Source: Chloroflexota bacterium
GTDB lineage: Bacteria; Chloroflexota; Anaerolineae; Aggregatilineales; Phototrophicaceae
Assembly: GCA_026708115.1 (NCBI GenBank)
Contig: JAPOVL010000046.1
Coordinates: 1 to 64,000, forward strand
Length of the DNA stretch: 64,000 bases
Direction of reading: 5' to 3'
Part shown: one piece after another, positions 15,806 through 23,616 of the stretch
Layout: every line of letters starts with the position of its first letter
Numbering within the stretch: position 1 is the first letter of the stretch
Program-made: the position numbers and the translations under genes
The notes under the pieces: generated by a model
Databases searched by the model: none
Told to the model about the DNA's origin: nothing
What the model saw: only the letters and a program-made list of their open reading frames with translations

Positions 15806-16645
15806 TTATAGCACGTCGAAAAACTGCAATTGAAAGCTGCCGATCCCGCCGTCGAAGTCGATAGCGATCTTTTTCTCGGCTCCCTTGAAGTTGGCGGTCT
15901 CCCAAGTGCCATCTACACCTATCACATGCCCTGTACCCTTGACCCGCTTAAAGGCCTCTGGCAGGTCGACTTTGCCCAGCCCCGCGTTCGCGTTGAGCTG
16001 AACCGCCGCCTCCGGCGACAACGTGACAATGACTTCGCCAACGCCGCCGTCAATATCGAGCTTGCCGCAACCCCCGTCGGGAATGGTGATATCGGTCTTG
16101 CCGACGCCGCCGCTGACTTTGGCGTCAATCGGCGCATCTTGCGTCGGCAAGGTCAGGGCTATCTTTCCGACCCCGGTTTCCAGACGGATGTCATCGACCA
16201 GGAGATGGCTTAGGTCGATATCGGTTTCGCCGACGCCGCCTTTCATGTTCAATTGGTAGGGGATGCCTGGGGCGAGGGCGATATCCCAATGCAGATCTTT
16301 GTTATTGCCGATGATGCGACCGATTCCCTTGGGAAATTGACCTTTTTGCCGCAACTTGATGGAACGCTTCGCCGTGCCACTGACCTCGAATTCATATTCG
16401 CCGACATAGTTTATCTCCGCCTCGAACAGATTGTCGCTGTCAGGGGAGAGGGCGTTCAGGCTAGCTCTCCCAACCGAAAAGTCTATTTCGACGCTTGCGG
16501 ATTTGGCGCCATTTAGCGGCGTGATCAAGTTGGCTGTCTCTACCTCAACATCGTCGCCGATCATGTCCGAAAAGAACTGGCTGACACGGTCGCCCATGCT
16601 CTCAAAATCAAATGACCACTCGACCTTGCGTTTTTCCTTGCTCAT
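15806..16645 (-). CDS. Toastrack-like (DUF4097/LiaF C-terminal type) protein
   Basis: Protein of 279 aa with no signal peptide or membrane segment. The C-terminal half (about residues 140-279) is a run of short beta repeats with a regular GGVGxxDI / GVGKxxLTLP / GGVGKTDITIP / GGVGEVIVTL / GLGKVDLP pattern. That is the parallel-beta arrangement of the toastrack domain found in LiaF/DUF4097 proteins linked to envelope-stress signalling. The N-terminal region starts KRKVEWSFDFESMGDRVSQFFSDMIGDD. The start at 16645 is chosen because AGGAGCG precedes it and the longer ORF runs into a repeat element. Function unknown; a cell-envelope stress link is inferred only from the fold. Confidence 0.75.
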   Translation of the reverse strand: MSKEKRKVEWSFDFESMGDRVSQFFSDMIGDDVEVETANLITPLNGAKSASVEIDFSVGRASLNALSPDSDNLFEAEINYVGEYEFEVSGTAKRSIKLRQKGQFPKGIGRIIGNNKDLHWDIALAPGIPYQLNMKGGVGETDIDLSHLLVDDIRLETGVGKIALTLPTQDAPIDAKVSGGVGKTDITIPDGGCGKLDIDGGVGEVIVTLSPEAAVQLNANAGLGKVDLPEAFKRVKGTGHVIGVDGTWETANFKGAEKKIAIDFDGGIGSFQLQFFDVL

Positions 16646-16661
16646 TGCAATTCGCTCCTGT

Positions 16662-16764
16662 AGCCGCTCGGCGCGCAACCGGCGAAAAGATCCCAAGAAT
16701 GGCGCGCTCTCGCAGAATAGTAAGCCTTCTCGTCGCATGGGCGACGCGGTTTACGTAAACCTGT
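16662..16764 (+). repeat. Three-palindrome element, copy 3 (divergent)
   Basis: Begins AGCCGCTCGGCGCGC and ends GCGGTTTACGTAAACCTG, about 10 bases longer in the middle than the other copies. It keeps the perfect GTTTACGTAAAC palindrome but has lost the AGGAG end. It lies upstream of the minus-strand toastrack gene, in the opposite orientation to it. Confidence 0.7.
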
Positions 16765-16966
16765 GCTTATCTATGTGCTATACGCACTTGAAAACCGAAG
16801 GTTTGCAAGAATCGCGTAAACATTTCAGAAGCCCGCAAGCGCGGGAGTTCACGGGACGTTGCCGCCGACCTACTAGCGCGATTTCGACTATCAGCTTCAG
16901 ACTTGTCGCTATAAATGTATAGAGGCTATACTTAGTTCAGGTATCCGGTGTGAGGACTTGTATCAC

Positions 16967-17242
16967 ATGGAACATATTCCCGGCGTCAAATGGGTTTTGC
17001 GTCATCCCCGGCTTTCGGCATGGGTGATCTTGGCGGTTGGCATGGTCGCCTTGCTGGTATACGAAGCGCGTAACGTGGGCTTGGAGACTTCTCAGTGGAT
17101 CGCGTTGATCGTCGCCACAGTGCTGGTTGCTGGCGCATGTATCTGGATCATCAGTTGGGAAGATCAAGATGATCCGGAAGACGTTGCCGAAGTCAGCGCC
17201 GCCGAGGGAGAAGCGGCGCAAGAAGCTGAAGGCAGCGCCTAA
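16967..17242 (+). CDS. Small two-helix membrane protein
   Basis: Protein of 91 aa with no recognised family. Two hydrophobic segments (about residues 17-34, AWVILAVGMVALLVYEA, and 44-62, WIALIVATVLVAGACIWII) are joined by a short polar turn. A strongly acidic tail follows (EDQDDPEDVAEVSAAEGEAAQEAEG). The ATG at 16967 is preferred to an in-frame TTG at 16958 because GAGG at 16952-16955 is too close to the TTG. The acidic tail is probably cytoplasmic by the positive-inside rule. A GNAT gene follows on the same strand, about 125 bases on. Function unknown. Confidence 0.7.
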   Translation: MEHIPGVKWVLRHPRLSAWVILAVGMVALLVYEARNVGLETSQWIALIVATVLVAGACIWIISWEDQDDPEDVAEVSAAEGEAAQEAEGSA

Positions 17243-17368
17243 AGGCAAAACCCCTGCGGCATTCCTTCTTCAGCGGAAGAGGCGGCGCGGAATCCCGGTT
17301 GCCAGACGACCAAGCGCAACAGACTCCACGGGCGCGAATCTTGGCGCCCAGCCGCGTTGATTGCCAAA

Positions 17369-17893
17369 ATGACACCAGAACCGGCTTTTCTCCAACGGCC
17401 GTCCCCCGCGTATAAGGACAGCTATATTGATGCCGTTTATGAATACATCGCGGAAAACCAGGAGCCGACCTGGCATCCTGAGATCCTTCGAGAGCGCTTC
17501 GGCGAGTATCTGCTGGCGCTGCGTCAGGCGGAAACTGAGCCCCTGGCGGGCATGGTGCCGGCGACGCAGTATTGGCTGGTCGCGAACAATGTGGGCTATT
17601 TGGGCGAGGTGTCTTTACGTCATCATCTGAACGAGAGCCTGAAATTGTTTGGCGGGCATCTCGGTTACAAGATCCGCCCTTCTCAACGTCGAAAAGGATA
17701 TGGCTCGCTGCTATGTAAACTCGCGATCGAGAAGGCTCGTCAACGCGGCATCGCTGATATACTGATCACCTGCGATGATGACAATACGGGGTCCTGGAAA
17801 ATTATCGAAGCCAATGGCGGGGTCCTCGTTGACCGGGTCGACAATAAGCGCGGCGTGCTCACGCGGCGCTATTGGGTATACACGGACAGATGA
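17369..17893 (+). CDS. GNAT-family N-acetyltransferase
   Basis: Acetyl-CoA-dependent acetyltransferase (174 aa). The core motif A is visible as GGHLGYKIRPSQRRKGYGSLL (Q/R-x-x-G-x-G/A acetyl-CoA loop, residues about 95-115) after the strand VGYLGEVSLRH. Motif B follows with N-x-x-S (DDDNTGSWKIIEANGG), and the C-terminal strand RRYWVY is typical. The layout, with an N-terminal region of about 70 residues and GHLGYxIRPSxRRKGYG, resembles YedL/predicted small-molecule acetyltransferases; substrate unknown. The ATG at 17369 is chosen over a TTG at 17357; neither has a good Shine-Dalgarno. Cytoplasmic. Confidence 0.88.
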   Translation: MTPEPAFLQRPSPAYKDSYIDAVYEYIAENQEPTWHPEILRERFGEYLLALRQAETEPLAGMVPATQYWLVANNVGYLGEVSLRHHLNESLKLFGGHLGYKIRPSQRRKGYGSLLCKLAIEKARQRGIADILITCDDDNTGSWKIIEANGGVLVDRVDNKRGVLTRRYWVYTDR

Positions 17894-17911
17894 GCGTGCG
17901 AACATGGCGAC

Positions 17912-18310
17912 TCAGCCTGCGGTCTCGCAGTTGCCGTCATCGCAATCGGGAATCGGCTTGCCAAATAAGCGGTTGATCCGGTAACGGCGACGAGCGATGG
18001 AACTGTACAGGGCGGCACCCAGCTTATCCGCGCCCGGCGCTTGCAGAAGCAGCCAAATCGGTAAACCAAGCGGCAATTCACGCAGCATGCGGCGGGTGGC
18101 GTCGATGCCAGCGAATACCGCACCGCGTTCATCAACGACGTGGATTGCTCCTAGCAGGTCAGCGTCGTTCAGTTGCGGAAACTGCGATTGCCAGGCGTCG
18201 CGGTCGTGCAGATCGATGAATCTGACGCGATGCCGCCGGTCGAGCGCTGAAATGGTTCCGCGCGTCGATTGACAAATGATGCAGCGACCGTCGTAGAGCG
18301 CGGTGAGCAT
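17912..18310 (-). CDS. DUF393 (DCC-family) thiol-disulfide protein
   Basis: Small thioredoxin-like protein (132 aa). The family motif YDGRCIICQ has Cys10 and Cys13 (DxxCxxC). A short hydrophobic segment (LGLPIWLLL) and a C-terminal pair of cysteines (DCDDGNC) are also seen; the last pair is unusual and may bind metal. The ATG at 18310 has GGGAG six bases upstream; an earlier TTG in frame is less likely. Its 3' end faces the GNAT gene, 18 bases away. The family is proposed to act in redox or photosynthesis-related membrane processes in some bacteria, but no role can be assigned here. Confidence 0.85.
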   Translation of the reverse strand: MLTALYDGRCIICQSTRGTISALDRRHRVRFIDLHDRDAWQSQFPQLNDADLLGAIHVVDERGAVFAGIDATRRMLRELPLGLPIWLLLQAPGADKLGAALYSSIARRRYRINRLFGKPIPDCDDGNCETAG

Positions 18311-18474
18311 GAGCGACTCCCGGTCCAATGATAGCGCTGATTGTAGCAGAGTTTGACAGGCCTGTCCTTTGAAATAGGCCCTTCACAGCAGGGCAATCGC
18401 ATCATATTTTCTTAACCACCGAGGACGCAGAGCCGAGCGGCTGCGGATACGACACTCGAACGAGGGAAGCCTAG

Positions 18475-21027
18475 GTGATCCCGAAACGCCTGGAACTAAG
18501 CAATTTTCTGGCCTATCGCGCGCCCAAACCGATCAGTTTTGATGGCATTGACCTGGCTTGTATCAGCGGTAATAACGGCGTAGGCAAGTCGTCATTGCTC
18601 GATGCGATCACTTGGGCGCTTTGGGGTAAAGCCCGCGCGCGGCGCGAAGATGATCTGATCCACCAGGGCCAGCGGGAGATGCAGGTCAGCCTTGACTTCG
18701 AGCAAGATGGCATCCGCTATCGGGTGCTGCGGCGACGGGCGCGGACCGGACGTGGCAGACGCGGCACGCTTGATTTGCTGGTCTGGGGAGCGGATGAAAG
18801 CCCTCGCCGGATTAACGCAGAAGGCATCCGCCGGACGCAGGACAAGCTTAATCAGATCTTGCGGCTGGACTACGAAACCTTTGTGCATTCAGCTTTTTTG
18901 CAACAAGGACGCGCTGATGCCTTCACGCTGAAGACCCCTGCTGAACGAAAACGGATTCTGGCAGAGATTCTCGGTTTGGACAAATGGACTGTTTATGAGG
19001 ACGCTGTCAAAGGCGAGTTGGGCAAAATCGCGCAAGAGATCAGCATCCTCGAGCACGATATCCGGAGAGCCGACGAAGAGATTGCGCGCGAATCGCAACT
19101 GCGGGAGGCGCTGGACGGGCTGACAAAGTCGGTCGACGAGGCGCAAGTCAAGCTGGATAGAATCGGCGCGCAGTACGACAGTTTGGCCAATACCTCGGCA
19201 TTGCTGCTGCGCGAACGCGAGAACCGGAGCCAGTTGGAGCGCCGCATCGCCTCGCGCCGCGCTGATATGGAGGCGGCTGAGGCAGAGATTGAGCGGCAGG
19301 ATGACAGAATCGCTGAATATCATGAGATCATTGCGGGCGCCGATGCGATTGAATCGGGCTATCAGCAGTTGCAGGCCGCGCGCGAAAACCAGAACGCAAT
19401 CGCCGAAAGCTTGTCCCAGCAGCAAGCCCTCGATGCGCAGGTCCACAAGCTGGAAACGGCACTGGCAGGTCAAGCGGCGAAACTGACAAGTGAAGGCGAG
19501 GTCTTGAAAGCCCGCATCGAGCAGTTGGAAGCGCAGATCAGTACTGGGGAAAAAGGCGATTTGGGAGCGATAAGTACCGAACTTGCCAAGCTGGAAAACT
19601 TGAATTCGCGCCGGGACGCATCAACAACGGCGATTCAAGCGCTGGCGGCGCGGCGCTTGAGCTTGCGGGACCTGTTGAAGCAATTGCGGAGCGAAGGTCA
19701 AGCGCTCAATGAGCGCCTGGAAAGAATGAATGCGGCGGACGGAGCCACCTGCCCGCTTTGTGGACAAGCCATGACCGAAGATCATCGAAGCGAGACCATA
19801 GCGCAATTGACCAGCGAGCGCGACGCCAAGCGCCAAGTTTACCGCGATTGCCTCGAGCAGATTCGGCGCATCGACGGCGACAGCCTGGCAAAGCAGAGGG
19901 AAGTCGACGACTGGGCCCGGCAACTCAAGGATTTGCCGGCTCTGCAGCAGCGGAAAGGCGCCTTAAGCAAGCAGATGAAGGCGGTACGCGATGCGGAGAA
20001 CAATTTGCGCATCCTGCGGGGTCAACTGACACAGGTCGAAGCGCAACTCGAGGAGGCGAGTTTCGGGAGGGAATTGCGCCGTCAACTGACGCAACTGGCA
20101 GAGCAGCGTTCGCGGATCATTGGCGCCGAGACATCGTATGCCGACAATAGAGCGCAGCTCGAGACGCTTGCCGCTTATGATCGGCGTCAAAAACACCTGG
20201 AATTCGCGCAGGCGAATCTGCCGGAAGCGCAAGAACTGCGGGACAAGACGCGGAAGCAATTGGACGCGCTGGGGGCTGCGCAAAGCGACGATGAGCGGCA
20301 TCTGGAGATGAACGCGAGCGAGATCAAGCGCCTGGCAGCGCAGGTCGAGCAAGAGGGTAAACTACGCGGCCGGCTCGACCAAGCCCGGGCCGAAGTTCAG
20401 CTTCTGCGCGAGCGCAAGACGATCGCTGAGCAAGAACTGAAGGCGGTCGCCGCCGGGCGCCAAATGCGAACGCGCTTGCAGGGACGACTCAATAGCACCT
20501 TGAATGAAGAGAGCTTGGGGAAGGAATTGCGTATTGCATTCGGGCGTGACGGCGTGCCGGGGATGATCATAGAAACGGCAATCCCTGAATTGGAGTCGGA
20601 GGCGAACGCTCTGTTGACGCGCATGACCGACGGGCGCATGCGCATCGGCTTCAATACGCAGAGAGAGACGCTGGCCAGCGCTGCGGTGGAGACGCTAGAT
20701 GTCACGATTGCCGACAGCTTGGGCGCGCGCGATTATGAGATGTACAGCGGGGGCGAAGCCTTTCGCATCAATTTCGCCATTCGTATCGCGCTTTCGAAGT
20801 TGTTGGCGCGGCGGGCGGGCGGGCATTTGCGTATGCTTTTCATTGACGAGGGATTTGGCTCTCAAGATGCCGAGGGGCGGGCGGGGCTCGTGGACGCCAT
20901 CAACAAGATTCAAGCGGATTTTAACTTGATCCTGGTGATCACCCATATCGATGAATTGCGCGATTCTTTTCCGGCGCGCCTGCTGGTAGAAAAGACGGCC
21001 GACGGCAGTACCGTCAGCGTCGGCTAG
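18475..21027 (+). CDS. SbcC/Rad50-like SMC-type ATPase
   Basis: DNA-repair ATPase of the SbcC/Rad50 type (850 aa). The N-terminal Walker A is GNNGVGKSS (residues about 32-40), with QQGRAD (Q-loop region) following. Two long coiled-coil arms flank a zinc hook, CPLCGQ, with Cys426 and Cys429. The ABC signature is YSGGEAFRINFA and the Walker B is LRMLFIDEGFGSQD near the C-terminus. The GTG at 18475 follows GAGGGAAG. Normally it pairs with the SbcD/Mre11 nuclease encoded next to it, but no SbcD-like gene is adjacent (upstream is DUF393 on the other strand, downstream PhyH). The length is a little short for Escherichia coli SbcC and close to archaeal Rad50. Confidence 0.92.
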   Translation: MIPKRLELSNFLAYRAPKPISFDGIDLACISGNNGVGKSSLLDAITWALWGKARARREDDLIHQGQREMQVSLDFEQDGIRYRVLRRRARTGRGRRGTLDLLVWGADESPRRINAEGIRRTQDKLNQILRLDYETFVHSAFLQQGRADAFTLKTPAERKRILAEILGLDKWTVYEDAVKGELGKIAQEISILEHDIRRADEEIARESQLREALDGLTKSVDEAQVKLDRIGAQYDSLANTSALLLRERENRSQLERRIASRRADMEAAEAEIERQDDRIAEYHEIIAGADAIESGYQQLQAARENQNAIAESLSQQQALDAQVHKLETALAGQAAKLTSEGEVLKARIEQLEAQISTGEKGDLGAISTELAKLENLNSRRDASTTAIQALAARRLSLRDLLKQLRSEGQALNERLERMNAADGATCPLCGQAMTEDHRSETIAQLTSERDAKRQVYRDCLEQIRRIDGDSLAKQREVDDWARQLKDLPALQQRKGALSKQMKAVRDAENNLRILRGQLTQVEAQLEEASFGRELRRQLTQLAEQRSRIIGAETSYADNRAQLETLAAYDRRQKHLEFAQANLPEAQELRDKTRKQLDALGAAQSDDERHLEMNASEIKRLAAQVEQEGKLRGRLDQARAEVQLLRERKTIAEQELKAVAAGRQMRTRLQGRLNSTLNEESLGKELRIAFGRDGVPGMIIETAIPELESEANALLTRMTDGRMRIGFNTQRETLASAAVETLDVTIADSLGARDYEMYSGGEAFRINFAIRIALSKLLARRAGGHLRMLFIDEGFGSQDAEGRAGLVDAINKIQADFNLILVITHIDELRDSFPARLLVEKTADGSTVSVG

Positions 21028-21064
21028 GCAAAGCATTTGCAACTTCATAATGAAAGGAACGGGC

Positions 21065-21826
21065 ATGGCAGATTCAAATCAAGACCATCGCTTAAGCCGT
21101 GAAGACGTTGATTTCTTCGTCGCCAACGGCTATTTGGGACCCTACGCGGCGATGCGCCCGGGGGAAATGGCGGAGATACGGACTGAGATCGAGACCGAGG
21201 TGCTGGAGAGCGATGGTCCCAATCCGCGATCGCGCGGGCAATCCCGACATATGGACTGCCCCGCCGTGTACGATCTGGCGACGCATCCGGCCATCATCGA
21301 GCGCATCGCCGGTTTGCTGGGACCGGATCTGGTGGCATGGGCGACCAATTTCTGGTTAAAGGCGCCGGGCGGCGCGGAGATCCCCTGGCACCAGGATATC
21401 AATTTCTGGCCGCTGGAACCGCCGGTCAATATTTCCGCCTGGATCGCCATTGACAAGGTCACGGTTGAGAATTCCTGCGTCCAGATCATCCCGGGGTCTC
21501 ACCGCCGCTCGATTCCGCATATTCCCACGGAAGCGGGCATGGCCTTCAAGCACATGGCGGATCCGCAATACTTTGACGTCGAGCAAGCCCTCAATATGGA
21601 ATTGCAGCCGGGCGAGTTCTTCTTGTTCAGCGAACGCCTGCTGCACCGTTCGAGCAAGAACGCGTCGACCAAGCGCCGGCTGGGCATTTCCGTGCGGGTG
21701 ACTTTGCCGATCGTGCACATCTTTCAGGATCAGGTGCCCTTGCATCCCGGGCATACGGCGATTCTGGCCCAGGGAAAGGATGTCATGGGTTTCAATCGCT
21801 ATGGCGGGCGGCCGGGCGCTCGTTGA
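21065..21826 (+). CDS. Phytanoyl-CoA dioxygenase (PhyH) family protein
   Basis: Fe(II)/2-oxoglutarate-dependent oxygenase (253 aa). The iron triad is visible: His109 and Asp111 in WHQDINFW and the distal His194 in SERLLHRSSKN. An arginine shortly after (R205 or R211) probably binds 2-oxoglutarate. The ATG at 21065 has AAAGGA five bases upstream, so the earlier in-frame ATG at 21050 is rejected. Bacterial members hydroxylate varied small molecules; the substrate is not identifiable. It follows the SbcC-like gene by about 40 bases on the same strand, so could be co-transcribed, though no functional link is apparent. Confidence 0.92.
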   Translation: MADSNQDHRLSREDVDFFVANGYLGPYAAMRPGEMAEIRTEIETEVLESDGPNPRSRGQSRHMDCPAVYDLATHPAIIERIAGLLGPDLVAWATNFWLKAPGGAEIPWHQDINFWPLEPPVNISAWIAIDKVTVENSCVQIIPGSHRRSIPHIPTEAGMAFKHMADPQYFDVEQALNMELQPGEFFLFSERLLHRSSKNASTKRRLGISVRVTLPIVHIFQDQVPLHPGHTAILAQGKDVMGFNRYGGRPGAR

Positions 21827-21908
21827 CGAAGACCGTCAAGCGCTTGCCCGAGAGTTGCTTGGCGCTTTAACCGTTGCGACCGGGACCTGAGAAGCGCGTG
21901 AAGCTGCT

Positions 21909-22121
21909 TTACAGCATCTTGCGCCGTAGTTCCTCCATGGCTTCGCGGGAGCGGCGGCGCAGTTTGGCTCGGAAGTGGGCGGCTTCTATGGTGCTGTATT
22001 TGGTTCGGATGATGTTAACGATTTCGTCGGTACAGTCTTTGCAAAAGGCGCTTTCGGGATGGGGAAACTCCGAAAGTGGCAATTCCGACTCGCATCTCAC
22101 GCATGGTTTAAGTTCCGACAA
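21909..22121 (-). CDS. Small zinc-ribbon protein
   Basis: Protein of 70 aa starting at TTG 22121, with AAGGAA about eleven bases upstream. Two CxxC knuckles (Cys7/Cys10 and Cys27/Cys30, KPCVRCESELPLSEFP then AFCKDC) form a probable zinc site. A basic helical C-terminus follows (FRAKLRRRSREAMEELRRKML). The pattern resembles small phage or plasmid-type zinc-finger proteins that bind nucleic acid. No partner gene is nearby. Function unknown. Confidence 0.6.
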   Translation of the reverse strand: MSELKPCVRCESELPLSEFPHPESAFCKDCTDEIVNIIRTKYSTIEAAHFRAKLRRRSREAMEELRRKML

Positions 22122-22463
22122 TGTGGAGGGTTCCTTCCTGTTTCACAGCTATTGTAGTCGATAATGCTCCAGAAGTGAATAAGCGGGCAGCAGCCGCCAA
22201 TGCAGCGTTTAATGGACAATTCGGCCCCCAACAGATATATGACCGCAGCCTGAAGACACACGCGCGCTTGTGCGAATTTACGGCAAAATATGAGGAAAAT
22301 TCGACAAAGCGATTTGGATGTGACACAATGTAAACAATATACAACTTCCCCGCCTGCGCTTCCCTAAAGCGCGTTGTCGCGGCCCAATAGATTTGTTTTG
22401 CAAGACCGCTTGTCTTTGGAAAAAATTGGCCGGGCGAGACGACCGCTGTTAGGAGAGTCTGCT
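22122..22463. other. Intergenic region, nothing distinct
   Basis: About 340 bases between the zinc-ribbon gene and the divergent dehydrogenase gene. AT-richer than its surroundings around 22240-22350, so it may hold both promoters; no clear hexamer pair or repeat was found. Confidence 0.4.
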
Positions 22464-23471
22464 GTGAAGCTGTGTGTGATTGAAGGCGACGGCATCGGCC
22501 ACGAAGTCGTGCCGGCGGCGGTGTGCGTCTTGCGCCAGCTTTTCCCCGAACTCGATATCGTCTCTGCAGCTGCCGGCTGGTGTACCTTCGAGTCGACCGG
22601 CGAGGCGCTACCCGAAGAAACGGTGAGCATCGCCAAGGAAGCGAAGGCGGTGTTATTCGGCGCTTGCAGTTCGCCTTCGTATCCGGTTGCGGGTTACTCC
22701 TCGCCGATCGTCAAGCTGCGCCGATTGATGGAAACCTACGCCAACCTGCGCCCGACGCGCTACTTGCCGGTACCGACGGCCCGCGAGGGTGTGGACTTGC
22801 TGGTCGTGCGGGAAAATACCGAAGACCTGTACATCGGCGATGAGCAGACGGACGATGCCGGTGATACCGGGACAGCGACCAAGCGCATAACGCGCAGCGC
22901 CACCGAGCTTATCGCGCATAAGGCATTTCAACTGGCGCGGAGCGAGGGGCGCCGCCGAGTCACCATCGTGCACAAGGGTAACGTTCTACCGCAAACGGAC
23001 GGGCTGTTTCGGCGCGTGGCTTACGAAGTCTCCCAAGAGTATGAGGACATCGAGACGGATGAATTGCTGGTGGATACGGCAGCTTACTGGCTGGTGAAAG
23101 AACCGACGCGCTTCGATATCATCCTCACGCCGAATCTCTACGGCGATATTTTGTCGGATATGGCGGCGGCCTGGGGCGGTGGTTTGGGTTTGGCGCCCGC
23201 GCTAAACTTGAGCGAAGAGGTCGCCATTGCCGAGCCGGTGCATGGTTCCGCGCCGGACATCGCCGGCAAGCGCGTGGCCAACCCGACAGCAGCAATCCTC
23301 AGCGCGGCGATGCTGGTGCGCCATCACTGGAAGATGCCGGACATCGCGGACCGGATCGAGCGCGCAGTGCACGAAGCGCTCAGCGAAGGCGAGCATACGG
23401 CCGACATCCTGGCCGGCTCCGGCGTCAGCACCGAAGACTTCGCCGACACGATTTGCAGCAAGCTGAGCTGA
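22464..23471 (+). CDS. Isocitrate/homoisocitrate dehydrogenase-family enzyme
   Basis: NAD(P)-dependent beta-decarboxylating dehydrogenase (335 aa). GDGIGHEV is at the N-terminus; substrate-loop residues YSSPIVKLRRLMETYANLRP (residues about 78-97) are followed by VVRENTEDLY (114-123), then Lys171 in VHKGNVL and metal-binding Asp228 and Asp232 in NLYGDILSD. RENTEDLY fits the isocitrate/homoisocitrate branch rather than isopropylmalate dehydrogenase, which has REL. The GTG at 22464 is chosen because AGGAGAG lies seven bases upstream; the longer ORF has no family similarity before it. The malic enzyme gene lies about 145 bases downstream, a plausible carbon-metabolism pairing. Which of the two substrates is used is uncertain. 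Confidence 0.9.
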   Translation: MKLCVIEGDGIGHEVVPAAVCVLRQLFPELDIVSAAAGWCTFESTGEALPEETVSIAKEAKAVLFGACSSPSYPVAGYSSPIVKLRRLMETYANLRPTRYLPVPTAREGVDLLVVRENTEDLYIGDEQTDDAGDTGTATKRITRSATELIAHKAFQLARSEGRRRVTIVHKGNVLPQTDGLFRRVAYEVSQEYEDIETDELLVDTAAYWLVKEPTRFDIILTPNLYGDILSDMAAAWGGGLGLAPALNLSEEVAIAEPVHGSAPDIAGKRVANPTAAILSAAMLVRHHWKMPDIADRIERAVHEALSEGEHTADILAGSGVSTEDFADTICSKLS

Positions 23472-23616
23472 CAATTCAAGGTTATTCGCGCAGCAGGACA
23501 TATTGCGGGCGATCCGTTGAGTTGTCCCTGGCACGAGCTTGATCGGCAACCTCCATAATTGGGATGCGGTAGAATAAGGGACATGACCCACTGATCGTTC
23601 TGGGGAGATGATCGAC

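Noticed and set aside
18410..18445. Further copy of the 92-bp element (GAGCCGAGCGGCTGC)
   Set aside because: Only the outer ~10 bases match on the reverse strand; the central and right palindromes are absent.
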